DNA from: Elasticomyces elasticus
Taxonomy: Eukaryota; Ascomycota; Dothideomycetes; Mycosphaerellales; Teratosphaeriaceae
Assembly: GCA_035926095.1 (NCBI GenBank)
Contig: JAVRQT010000003.1
Location: 434,001 to 498,000, forward strand
Length of the DNA: 64,000 nucleotides
Reading direction: 5' to 3'
The first letter of the stretch is position 1. Every line of letters starts with the position of its first letter. The position numbers were made by a program, and so were the translations under genes. Of the stretch, positions 1-9,896 are shown one piece after another. Under the pieces are notes generated by a model that saw nothing but the letters and a program-made list of their open reading frames with translations, made no database searches and had not been told where the DNA came from.

Positions 1-322
1 GTCGAAGTGCCGGCGAGGCTGAAAGCACGTGCGGAGGTGGAGTTTCGGGATGTGGACAGCGTGTTGCTCTCGTGCCTGGCGATTGCGCGTGTCCGCATCA
101 TTTTTGACTTTACGTATCCGGTTAAATTGAACCCCACCAATGGAGGGGCAGTTTGTTTGGTGGGATGGTCGTGTTCTGGCAGAAGAACAAAAAGTTGTTC
201 AGACTTATTTCCTGCCTTTGCTGCTCCGTCTTCCCTTCCATACACACACACACACACACACACTCGACACTCAACACACTTCCAATACCTCATATATCCA
301 AACCAATTCCAAAACCGCAACC
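1..322. other. Upstream region of the aldo-keto reductase gene
   Basis: No gene is seen here. The stretch probably holds the promoter and 5' UTR of the aldo-keto reductase that starts at 323. It ends in C/A/T-rich sequence typical of fungal 5' leaders and includes an AC dinucleotide repeat at 242-263. Confidence 0.5.
242..263. repeat. (AC)11 microsatellite
   Basis: Eleven uninterrupted AC units lie about 60 bp before the aldo-keto reductase start codon, within its probable 5' leader or promoter. The length is likely to vary between isolates. Confidence 0.95.
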
Positions 323-1368
323 ATGACAAACTGGACCAAGGAGACCTTCACCCTCAACACCGTAAGCAATGTCTCGCCACCACAGCATGCCAAAATGCTA
401 ACATTGCCGTAGGGTGCCAAAATCCCCGCTGTCGGTCTCGGAACATGGCAGTCAAAGCCCAATGAGGTTCGCCAGGCTGTCGCCGCGGCGCTCAAGGCTG
501 GCTACAGGCACATCGACACCGCGCTCGCGTACGGCAACGAGAATGAGGTCGGACAGGGAATCAAGGATTCTGGCGTCCCGCGCGAGGAGATCTGGGTGAC
601 GACCAAGCTCGACAACCCATGGCACAAGCGCGTAGAAGAGGGCATCAGCTCTTCGCTCAAATCCCTCGACATGGACTACGTGGACCTTTACCTCATCCAC
701 TGGCCCAGCTCGTCTGACCCCGAGGACCTCAAGAAGCACCTCCCTGACTGGGACTACGTCAAGACCTGGGCGGAGATGCAGAAGGTGGCCGAGTCTGGCC
801 GCGCGAAGAACATCGGTGTGTCCAACTTCGGCATCAAGCACTTCGAGAAGCTCCTGAACGACCCGAGCTGCAAGACCACCCCAGCGGTCAACCAGATCGA
901 GCTCCACCCCAACAACCCCTCGCCCAAGCTCATCGACTTCTGCAAGTCCAAGGGCATCCACTGCACCGCGTACTCCTGCCTCGGCTCAACCAACAGCCCG
1001 CTTGCAAAGGATGAGACGCTTGCAAAGCTCGCTGAGAAGAAGGGCTTGAGTGTTGCGCAGGTCCTGTAAGAGCACCATGATTCTGTTTCTGTATGAATAT
1101 CTGCTGACAGACCTTGTTAGTCTTGTGTGGGGTCTCCAGCGTGGCACATCAGTCATCCCCAAGAGTGTGACCGAGAGCAGAATTGTGTCCAATTTCGAGC
1201 TTGACGGTGTGACTCTTTCGGACGAGGAGATGAAGCAGCTCTCCAGCCTCCCCGACCGGTTCAAGGTCTGCGGCGACTCGTGGCTTCCGGTCAAGGTATG
1301 GCAAGCACCGGCAGAACACACGCGCAACAGCTAACGTGTCTCAGGTCTTCTTCGGCGATGACGAGTAA
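323..1368 (+). CDS. Aldo-keto reductase (GCY1/YPR1-like)
   Basis: NADPH-dependent reductase of carbonyl substrates such as glyceraldehyde or sugar-derived aldehydes; the substrate cannot be told from sequence. There are four exons: 323-361, 413-1065, 1121-1295 and 1345-1368, giving 296 aa, a normal size for the family. The full catalytic tetrad is present: Asp48, Tyr53 (in AYGNE), Lys78 (in TTKLD) and His109 (in YLIHWP). The family signatures GVSNFG, NQIELHP and the NADP-binding IPKSV near the C-terminus are also present. The first exon codes for only 13 residues and the last for seven, so single-ORF callers would truncate both ends. No signal peptide is seen, so it is probably cytosolic. The family call is secure; the substrate is not. 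Confidence 0.92.
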
Positions 1369-2014
1369 GAGCTTGACAGATTGTTTCGGAGGCAGCCGTA
1401 GTGGCGGCCACAGCATAGCGAAGATACCAGAGCTGGATGCTACAGAGTTGCATGAGTAGAGCAGAAAAGACAGCATAAGTGGCAATGAATGCATCGACTC
1501 GACAGCCACCAGCTCTCCATCTCAGTATCACCATCGTCCTACTCATCGTACCTGCCAGTGCACTTTACAAGCCATTGAAGCGACCGGCCCAGCATGCTCG
1601 CCGCACAGCACACCACGCTCTGCACAGTTATCTGCTGATCGATCAGAGACGTTGGATGGAGTTAATAGCGATGTGCAGACGAGTCGTGTGGTCAGACTTT
1701 CTCCAAGCATCGCCAAAATGCAGCGGCGACCGTCGAGCGCGACATGATTGGTCGCTCCTCAAACTGCTCGTGTGACACCTCAGCGATGACGAGGCAAATA
1801 ACTGGAACAGTTTTACACTTTGGCCTGCGAATGGCGCAGCAGTGACATGCTCCTGAATCGATCGCCACGAACACGATGAGCGTAGGTCTTTGTTTCCTTG
1901 CACCAGTGCACTCCGACTTTCTCTCCTTAGAAGATTGCTACATTCCACCTTCCGTCGCATTGCCTCACACCTTGCAAACCTACTAAGAGACAGCACAAAA
2001 CACTACTAGAAACG
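1369..2014. other. Intergenic region, AKR to PAP2
   Basis: No convincing gene. It holds the 3' UTR of the reductase and the promoter and leader of the PAP2 gene. The ORFs in it have no family features. Confidence 0.5.
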
Positions 2015-3139
2015 ATGCGTAAGTTCGCCATGCCGCCCATTGGGCTCACACTGTCCTACATCCTCGACTGGATTGTCATACTCGCCTTCGCAGCGGCGGG
2101 TGGAGGGCTTAACTGGGTCTCACCAAAACACCGACCATTCTCGCTACTGGACTTGAGCATATCCTACCCCTACATACCGGAGAGCATTTCTGCTGCAGTG
2201 GTGGCTATCATATCCATTGTAGCGCCTGCGATCATCGTCTTCCTGGTCGTCGCACTGTTCGTGCCAGGACCTCGCGCCAACCGCTCCATGACACGGGGAC
2301 AAATCCTGCGGTTGAAGCTCTGGGAGATTGAAAAAGGGTGGGCTGGGCTTGCATTGGCTTTGGCGACAGCCTTCTTTATCACGCAGGGCAGCAAAAATTT
2401 GTTCGGACGGCCACGACCAGATCTGTTGGACAGGTGTCAGCCAGATTTAAGCAATATTGCGGCGCATGCGGTGGGAGGATATGGACAATCTTTGAGCGAG
2501 CGATGGGTACTGGTGTCCTCTTCAATATGCACCCGCCGAGACGCTGCGGTGCTTGATGATGGGTTTCGATCCTTCCCTAGCGGACATGCCTCGTTCTCGT
2601 GGTCTGGCTTGCTTTACCTCACCCTCTTTCTCTGCTCCAAATTCTCGATCGCCATACCTCATCTACCGCTACAGCCCGTCACCGCAGACTCTGTCAAGTC
2701 GAACGAGCAAGAGATGTTGCCGCTACACCATGACCGTGGCAATTCCGTGGATAGCACACACCCGGCGATTTCCAGCGACAAGCAGACGGTCACTAACCCG
2801 TTCAACATCCGCAACTATGCAGCCTCACCACCAAACTACCATGTTGTCCTGGCCTTTATCCCAGTTGCAGTGGCTCTGTACATAACATCGACTCGGTTTG
2901 CTGAATTCTATCATCACGCCTTCGATATCATCGTAGGCTCGTTGATCGGAATTGCAGCTGCGAGCCTCAGCTTCCGCTGGTACCATCTGCCATTGTCTAG
3001 AGGGCAAGGGTGGGCGTGGGGTCCCAGAAGTGCGAACAGGGCTTTCGGGATCGGCGTTGGAACTGGAGGTTATGTGGATGAGGCGTTCTCGAGGGATAGG
3101 TTGCAAGGCAGAGATGTCGAGGCTGGAAGAGCGCGGTGA
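2015..3139 (+). CDS. PAP2-family lipid phosphate phosphatase (DPP1/LPP1-like)
   Basis: Membrane enzyme that dephosphorylates diacylglycerol pyrophosphate, phosphatidate or similar lipids. One exon of 374 aa. The three PAP2 signature blocks are present in order: KNLFGRPRP near residue 127, FPSGHAS near 188 and an R-x5-H-x3-D block (STRFAEFYHHAFD) near 290-303. Hydrophobic spans flank them: residues about 13-32, 58-83, 112-124, 192-207, 280-295 and 305-320, giving about six membrane helices. A polar loop rich in Ser and Asn between the second and third blocks (about 230-270) is longer than in yeast Dpp1. Nucleotides 4-9 of the ORF form a GTAAGT donor-like hexamer, but reading through it keeps the frame open and gives the expected first helix, so I left it unspliced. 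Confidence 0.9.
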   Translation: MRKFAMPPIGLTLSYILDWIVILAFAAAGGGLNWVSPKHRPFSLLDLSISYPYIPESISAAVVAIISIVAPAIIVFLVVALFVPGPRANRSMTRGQILRLKLWEIEKGWAGLALALATAFFITQGSKNLFGRPRPDLLDRCQPDLSNIAAHAVGGYGQSLSERWVLVSSSICTRRDAAVLDDGFRSFPSGHASFSWSGLLYLTLFLCSKFSIAIPHLPLQPVTADSVKSNEQEMLPLHHDRGNSVDSTHPAISSDKQTVTNPFNIRNYAASPPNYHVVLAFIPVAVALYITSTRFAEFYHHAFDIIVGSLIGIAAASLSFRWYHLPLSRGQGWAWGPRSANRAFGIGVGTGGYVDEAFSRDRLQGRDVEAGRAR

Positions 3140-3852
3140 TTGTGTGGACTTTCGCGTGGTAATTGAAGACCTGGTGGGAGCGAGGTGTTACGGCTGTATG
3201 ACATACACGATACGTGATGAGACATAATTGATAGCTTCCCATGTACCATACTTCGAATTGAAGGCAGCATGAGCAGCGAGAGGCCCAATGTTTGACGATC
3301 CATGAACACGTGCGAGATTTGCCAAGGCCGTTAGCGCCAGGACAAGGTTTCTATTCAGACTTCGTCAATAGACAATCTTAACAACCGACTTCGACAATAG
3401 CAACTCTCACGCCTTCCGCCACCACACATGCGCAGCAGACCGTAGCAAGTGCGTGATGCATGATAGTACAATAGTACATGCGCGAAGTTACAGTGTGTTG
3501 ACCGAGTAGTGGCTATCAGCCGCCGTTAAGGTTCCTATTATTGCCCGCTTACCACCTGACAATCACAGTCGACAATACGAATATGCAAGGCTGCCTAGGT
3601 TAAGCTTGCTATTGATGTAGGTCGATCAATAGCCTGGGAAGGTGTTTCTTATATCTGCTTCGCAACTACCTCACTCTATCGATCAATCCAGCTTCTTCTT
3701 CTGACTTCAGGTCTGCACATACTGTACTGCCTTGAACATCTACACTTGCCGTCACGACTGCAGCTTCAAGCATCCCTGGACTCGCATAAGTCAGATACTA
3801 CACACTACCGTTCTGGCCATCTGGTTCTCGGCTACCCCAACGACCTTCGACC
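3140..3852. other. Intergenic region, PAP2 to conserved hypothetical
   Basis: No gene recognised. The last 150 bp are C/T-rich and are probably the leader of the gene starting at 3853. Confidence 0.5.
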
Positions 3853-4419
3853 ATGGATCCTGTCCAGCACGTCTGCAACAAATTGAATGCAGAACGCGCA
3901 CGTTGGCAGAAGAACGATGCCACCAATGATGCTCCTCCAGCATATGTCGAAGCTGACGACGACTGTGAAAGCACTGAAGACACAACGGACGGCGAAGAGT
4001 CTGGACCGCCATCGCCACTCAAGCTCACGATCAACGCTGCACACCACATCCAGGGGTCAAACAATCTGGTTCCGACCTCACCATCGCTGCTGGCAGACAC
4101 GACAAGGTTCAGTACCTTGTTGCTCGCCGCCGTGAGCAAACTGAACGAAGCAGCGGAGGGACGTAAACTCAACGTCAACTTGACGATCAACTGCGGCATT
4201 ACAGTGGTCGGGGACCGCAATGTCGTTGGCAACGTTGGTCTGAAACCGAAGTCTCCGTCACCTTTGGAGGCCGCCACGCTTTCGAGCACACCCTCGCCGG
4301 TGCAAGCCACACGGGCGACCACACCAAGTACAACTGTCGGCGCGAAGAGGAAGGCCGAATATGACGACGACGACGACGATTCAGACTGCTCGGATGCGAA
4401 AAAAATCTGCTCCGCGTGA
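3853..4419 (+). CDS. Conserved-looking hypothetical protein with N-G-x-N repeats
   Basis: I do not recognise a named family. One ATG-to-stop exon of 188 aa. The N-terminal 50 residues are polar and acidic. A central ordered part (about 55-130) contains two related short patterns: IQGSNNLVP near 67 and VVGDRNVVGNVG near 118. Between them lies a helix-like stretch with LLLAAVSKLNEAAEG, followed by VNLTINCGITV. The tail is Ser/Thr/Pro-rich and ends in KRK, a run of six Asp and a DAKKICSA terminus, so a nuclear location is possible. The I/V-x-G-x-x-N-x-V pattern looks like a beta-hairpin repeat. Function unknown. Confidence 0.75.
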   Translation: MDPVQHVCNKLNAERARWQKNDATNDAPPAYVEADDDCESTEDTTDGEESGPPSPLKLTINAAHHIQGSNNLVPTSPSLLADTTRFSTLLLAAVSKLNEAAEGRKLNVNLTINCGITVVGDRNVVGNVGLKPKSPSPLEAATLSSTPSPVQATRATTPSTTVGAKRKAEYDDDDDDSDCSDAKKICSA

Positions 4420-4847
4420 AGAAAACAAGGGTGTACTGGACATTGATGTGCCATGAGTGGACGAATGTACAGTCAGAGTGTGGGATCGATGTACAGATTG
4501 AGGACTCGTTGCTTTTGCTTTTGCGTTTGTTTGGAAGCGTTCGATGTCAGAGCAAGCGGACTTTGCTGGAGCGAGTAGATGGCTTGTGGCACTGTCGATT
4601 ATGGCGAGCCTCTAATTGTCGACAAAGTAGATCGGAGATGTCTTGCATTCGCAGATCTTCTCGTTTGAATACAGCTCTTCTTCGACATTGCGCCTATGTG
4701 GTCGGTGCTCATGCGGCGGAGGCAATCTTTCAGCCCATCCACCATCTCGTTACGTCTTCGCGCTGTCTACATCGTATGCATGCGAGCCAACAACGCTTTA
4801 TTGAACGGCTTCGCCCGCAGCGGGGACCCACAATCAGCCATGCTCTC
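4420..4847. other. Convergent intergenic region
   Basis: Lies between the stop codons of the hypothetical gene (+) and the SNF5 gene (-). A + strand ORF runs through it, but it overlaps the SNF5 coding end antisense and has no recognisable features. Probably 3' UTR sequence. Confidence 0.5.
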
Positions 4848-7200
4848 CTAAAGCACAGCCTGCGACTCAACCTCACCACCGGGCTTACCACTCAACCTCT
4901 TCCCATATCCTGTACTCAGATAACTCCCATCCCCAGCCGCTCCAGGGTAGTTCCCACCACTCCCACTATGCCCTTCCGCTGCCAGTCTTCGTTCCCGATA
5001 CTTCCGTCCATTGATAATGTTTTGTAAGCGCTTCCGCTCGCGCGGCTCGGTGACTTGCGTCCAATCCAGGTCCTCGCCCGGTTCGGCGTAGTTCGTAATA
5101 TCTGCTAGTGTGCTGGCGCTGATCTGTCCTTGGCCAGCGGACGCACCTGTGTAGAGGTGCGCAGACGGGTTGACGTCGATTGGTTGTTTCGGTGGCGGGC
5201 TGGAAGCGGTAGGATATGAGGCGAGGTCTGATTGCAGTTGCGCGATCTGGCGCGGCTGAGCAGGAGCAAGTGCTTGGCCGCTCGCGTTGTATGTAGGGGG
5301 TGCTACTGCTTCGCGAGAGGACATGTTGCGCTCGGAGGCGAAGAGGTTGCGGTTCCATGGTGGCAGACGGCTGTCACGCTCGTAGAGAAGGCCGCAGTTG
5401 TTGCACAGTGTCTAAGCAGCATGTCAATTGTTGTCTAGTTTGTACGAATAAGAGCACACTTACTCTTGGACCGTGAGGCCCATCACGAACACCCCATATC
5501 GCAGCGCCCCAGATCTGACAATGACTACACCGCCAGTACTGCCTCTCGCCCTCCGTCAACTGCCCAGACGACCCGCCAAAGCCAGCAACGTCCGGCGTGT
5601 CGCGGCCAACAGGTGACAGACTCCGGAACCGCCGCTTCTTCTTCGACCGCTCACCACGACCCATACGCTCATCTTCGCCGCCACCGTTGGCCTGTGATCC
5701 CAAGCCAACAGCGAAGTAGTCATTGCTTAATTGAACGCCATAGTTCGCCGTCGTGAACCGCGCAGTCTCTCGCCGAGCTCTCCGTAGCTGTCGCTCTCGG
5801 TCACCTTCTCGCTTCTCAATCTCCTCCTTGCTGAGGACTTCGATCTTCGGCTCCCAGTCTGAGCCTAGGCCATCCTCGTCGAATCTCCAGCCCGCGCCAA
5901 CGCCCAGCGCAGGCTCAGCGGTACCATGAAATTCGCATGCCTCGTTCTCGACCTCGCCCCAACCATTCACACCACTGCCAACTACGCCAGCAAGATTGCC
6001 GCCATTGTCGATCATGTCCTTCTTCAAGCGCAAACTGGCCTCGTAGATCGCATGGGCCATGCTAGGAACCCATTCGCCGGACAAGCCCAGGTCTGCGCAA
6101 GTCTGCTTGGCAAAGATCTCCGGAAAGCCAGGTGGATGCAGCAGCGACCACTCGAATTTGTCAGTATAGAGCCTGTTCTGCATGTTGATCGACAGCTGCA
6201 AGACACAACGATGTGAATCTGGCGGATTCAGTGCAGCCGAAGACGAGGAGTCTCGTGGTAGCTGTTGTGCTGTCACCGCGAGAGCAGGTGTCGTGGCGCC
6301 ATTCCCGAAAGGCGTCGAGACACCACTGCCATTGAGCCCGCTAGCCTGAGGTAAGCGCAAGAAGCTGGCATCTCCATCAAGCTGCGTTGGTTCTATCGAC
6401 TCATCGCGAGACAGTGCAGGCTGGACAGACGGAGTCGGTGCGTTCGTTAGTGGCGCATTGGCTGCGCTGCGCTGGAAGATTGGGTGGAGCGCAGTCGATG
6501 CATGTTCTTCCAGTTGTTGTCGTATGGAGTTGGCGATTTCGAGCGTTATGGCTGGCTTGCGTTGGAGCGGAAAGTCAAGCTCATCGACAAATGTCTTGGC
6601 GAACTGGTCTGGTGTAATTAGTGCTTCGTGCAGATTCCACAAAAAGCTGTCTTTCAGACGGAATTGTGGCGTTGGTTCGGGTGCTTTGTATGCGGGCAGG
6701 TTCTCATCGATCCCATATTCTTTGGCATTATGAGGAGTTGGCAGAGCAGCTTCTGGGCGGAAAGGCGCAACGTCCAAGTCTATCCGTATGGGCACGAGAG
6801 TAGTGGGCAGCGCGGACTGCACATGCATTTGCCGTTCTGTCAGAACCCTTTTCGGCTTGCCCATCCACTCTCGCCATATGCCCTGTACTTCCACCGGCGC
6901 ATGTGCCTCCTTGCCCAGTGGTTTCTGTCCCACCTTCTCTGCGTTGGGGTCTGCATCTCGCCGTGGCTGGGTGCGCAGACCAGTATGTCTCCTTGGGGCA
7001 TCCGAGTCGTCGATGCTATCGTCCTCGAACTCCTCCGCGTAGTTGATGGCGGTCGTGCCGCGCTTGGTTGTCCGTACCTGAGGAACGACTGTTTGTGGTT
7101 GTACGGGTGTGAGGAGCGAGTTGCCGTATGTTCGAAGACGAGGCGCGTAGCTGCTTACGAAGCTTTGCGGCGCATTGATGCGGTTAACATTGTTGGCCAT
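4848..7200 (-). CDS. SNF5/SMARCB1-family chromatin remodeler subunit with C-terminal GATA finger
   Basis: Core subunit of a SWI/SNF- or RSC-type nucleosome remodeler (Snf5/Sfh1 class), acting in the nucleus. Two exons, 7200-5464 and 5411-4848, with a 52-nt intron, give 766 aa. A first SNF5 repeat (about 130-225) starts with LVPIRIDLDV and runs through PDQFAKTFVDEL. A second (about 335-405) runs from CVLQLSINMQ to GEWVPSMAHAIYEASLRLKK. A zinc finger follows: CSHC at the end of exon 1 and CNNCG at the start of exon 2, with LYERDSRLPPWNR behind it, matching a GATA-type C-x2-C...C-x2-C finger interrupted by the intron. A one-exon reading loses half of the finger. A coiled-coil and basic segment (residues near 690-730) follows. 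Filamentous-fungal SNF5 homologues carry this finger; yeast Snf5 and Sfh1 do not. Confidence 0.88.
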
Positions 7201-8100
7201 CTGGTGCAGACTTCAGACTTTCGAAAGTCTCGCTATAGAAGTCAAGTTTTGTGGTCGCGAAAGGGATGTGCTGAGATCAGGTGGCCGCATGAGGCGATGT
7301 GGGTGTCAACAGGAGCGCCTCAGCCTGGTGAGCATTATGGACAGTGTTTGAAGGAGTGGTCCTGATGGCGCGAGTAATGGGCGACCGCACGCTGCGCGAG
7401 GTGGCTTGCTAGTCGCGTCCAGGTTCGGCGACGCGGAGAGCTGGGCAAAAGCGCCCGACGAATTCACTCGCGGCTGGTCCCGCTCGCTTACGGGCGTAGT
7501 CTAACGACTTGGACTGCCTCACTTCTGCAAGCTCGCTTCAATGCGTCTGACTACTCCCTCAATGCTGTAGTAGGCCCACAGCCCAGCACTCCTCTGCGTG
7601 GACGTTCAGCGATGTCACAACATGAACAAATAGGCAATGCACGCGTCTCCGCGATACTACAAAGCGATATTGGCGACCAAACCGAGTGCAAGCGCTCTTG
7701 TCCGCTTTGGCATCAAGTGGATGTAGGTTGTAGAGGGCACGACTTTGCTTATCAGGTATCGTGTCGAGCTGTCTCCGATCTCCCTAAATTCACAAGAAGC
7801 AAGTGCAGCTCAAACAAGATATGGCCTGTCAGAACGCCGTCTTCGTCCACGAGACGGTACAGGCGAGAGCACCGAACCCCTTGTCCTCCTTCAACCACAA
7901 ATCCTGCGGTAATATGGGATCCGTACCACAACACTGACGTTGGAACGCTCTTGCCGAATTCAGCGGGCTTCAGTTGCTTCTGCCGCTAAAGCAGGCCGTG
8001 TGACCATGGCCCCTCACACCAAGGTCAAACTTCTCTTTTCTTCAGTTGTCGCTCGCTGCTTAACATACACAACACTGCAATCATCGCCGCCGCTGCCCAA
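7201..8100. other. Divergent intergenic region, SNF5 and coiled-coil gene 1
   Basis: Shared 5' region of the SNF5 gene (-) and the coiled-coil gene starting at 8101 (+). Short ORFs on both strands (e.g. 7612-7989 and 7752-7934) have no family motif and are not called. Confidence 0.5.
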
Positions 8101-9340
8101 ATGTCACTCGCAATCGTTCCCTTCTCGCCTTCCAACACTGACAACAGTGAACGCTACACCGCTGCCGACGCTACAAAGTTCAAGGTATGACTTTTCTCGC
8201 ACTTCAAGTTCTGCACTAACAAGCTGCAGTACGCGAAAGCCACTCCACGTGAGCTCATCCTCCACGAGAGCATCAACGGTCTCGTCGGTGAGGTCGCGGA
8301 GCTGCGTGCGCGCTGCGAAGGCCTCGAGAATTTGAACGAAGAGCTCTTTGCCCGCGTCAACACTCTCGAAAAGGCACAACGCGACAGTATGGTACCAATG
8401 CGGGCGCCATTGACAAAGGAGAATCTCACGGGCTACTCATCGGATGGATCGGACATCGTCGGTACGTTCACCTAGCAATGCTTTCAGACACTGCTGACAT
8501 GCACAAGATGCGCTCCAAGAGCAGCGTCACAGAGACTATGAGCAGCGCTTCGATACAGTGCGCTTGGTGCTGGAGCAGTTCGACAGAAAACTTCAAGCGC
8601 GGGACGAGAAGGAGAGCAAATTCGAGGCCAAGATCGCGGAGCTGACAGAGTACAAGAGGGAAACCCAGCGACTGTTCGGTGCGCTGAAGAGTGAGCTCAA
8701 TGGCCTGGACGTCTCAGCTTTGCCAGAGCAAGGTGCCGCCACAGATCAGCAACAGTACAACGATGTCATGGCTCTGTTCAATCACAACCAGGAAGTCATA
8801 CTTCAAGGTCAGATGGAGAACGGGGAGAAGCTGAAGCACATTCTCGACGGCCTGGAGAGTGTTGCTGCTCAGGCTGTGCACTCCGCGCCCACGAGCGGTG
8901 AAGGTGGGAATGGAGAGAGTGATGGACCGGATGGCAACAACGTGCTTCTAAAGCGCGTTCAACAGAACGTGACGAAGCTTCAAGGAGATGTGGTAAGTCC
9001 TCAGTAGCCTCTTGACACACGGACAATGAACACTGGCTGATCCTCTCAGAACAAACTTCAGCACTTCCAGGAAAGAGTATCCGCCAAGTTCCGCCAGGAG
9101 GAGAAGATCGACGACGCCGCGACTAAGGATGCGCTGTACCGGCAGTTCGCAGATATTGACAGCATGATGGCCATTGATGATGGGAAGTCTCGTAGCTGCG
9201 GCGACTTTCACGGTACCTTCAACGAGCTGTGGCTGTTGCGTAGTAGAGTCGTCGACCGCATCGCAATATTTGATGCGAGTGGCAAGGCGTTCCAGGAGGC
9301 GAGGCAGGCCGTGAAGGAGCTTGCTGGAGATTTCAGGTGA
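8101..9340 (+). CDS. Coiled-coil hypothetical protein 1
   Basis: No named family recognised. Four exons (8101-8184, 8230-8461, 8508-8992, 9050-9340) give 363 aa. The exon junctions keep the frame and have consensus ends: GTATGA/GCAG, GTACGT/CAAG, GTAAGT/TCAG. Residues about 35-75 and 110-165 are heptad-like (e.g. ELRARCEGLENLNEELFARV and the stretch around KIAELTEYKRETQRLFGALK), so two coiled-coil segments are likely. The C-terminal 95 residues after the third intron are mixed helix without low complexity. No signal peptide or membrane helix. It lies just before a second coiled-coil gene on the same strand. The two show no obvious residue-by-residue similarity, so paralogy is not supported. 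Confidence 0.75.
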
Positions 9341-9896
9341 TGAGGCACTTGTGGGGCGAGGAGTGACTTGCTCGGCGGCGCAGTTGTGATGAAAGCTCAC
9401 CCTGGTGACGATCTTGACTGAAGGTGCCGAGTGACGGTTGAGATCCATGCGCATCGCGCCTTCCGCATTCGATGAAGCTGTTCTCTGATGCAACGCTAGC
9501 AAGGTTGATGACCACACTCATTTCGTCGCCTAATTCGACCTCACCTCTATTGAACAATCTTCCCCGTTCGTCCGCTTTGACCATTTACACAATGCAACAC
9601 TCCTCCGACGCAGAGTGGTAGGTGTGAAAAGGAGGACGATTGAAGGTGCTCTTGACAACAAAAAGTAGGAGACCGCCGTGGACGAGGCACAAAGACAGCG
9701 TGTCACCTGTGCGGAAACAGTCTTGCGCTCCAAACGCAGCGGGAGCATGCCTGTGGTTAGAGATCGTACTTGTTACATGACATGATCTAATAGCTGACTG
9801 GTGCCGCAGCAACAGCCGCATCAGAATTCGATCGATTCACTGTCGATCACTCGATTTGGTCTCGAGTGCAAGTCCGCAAGTTCAGAAGACACAATC
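9341..9896. other. Intergenic region between two coiled-coil genes
   Basis: No gene called. The open frame of the next gene extends upstream to about 9801 without an ATG. The GCCGCAG just after 9800 could be a 3' splice site for an unseen upstream exon. Confidence 0.4.
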
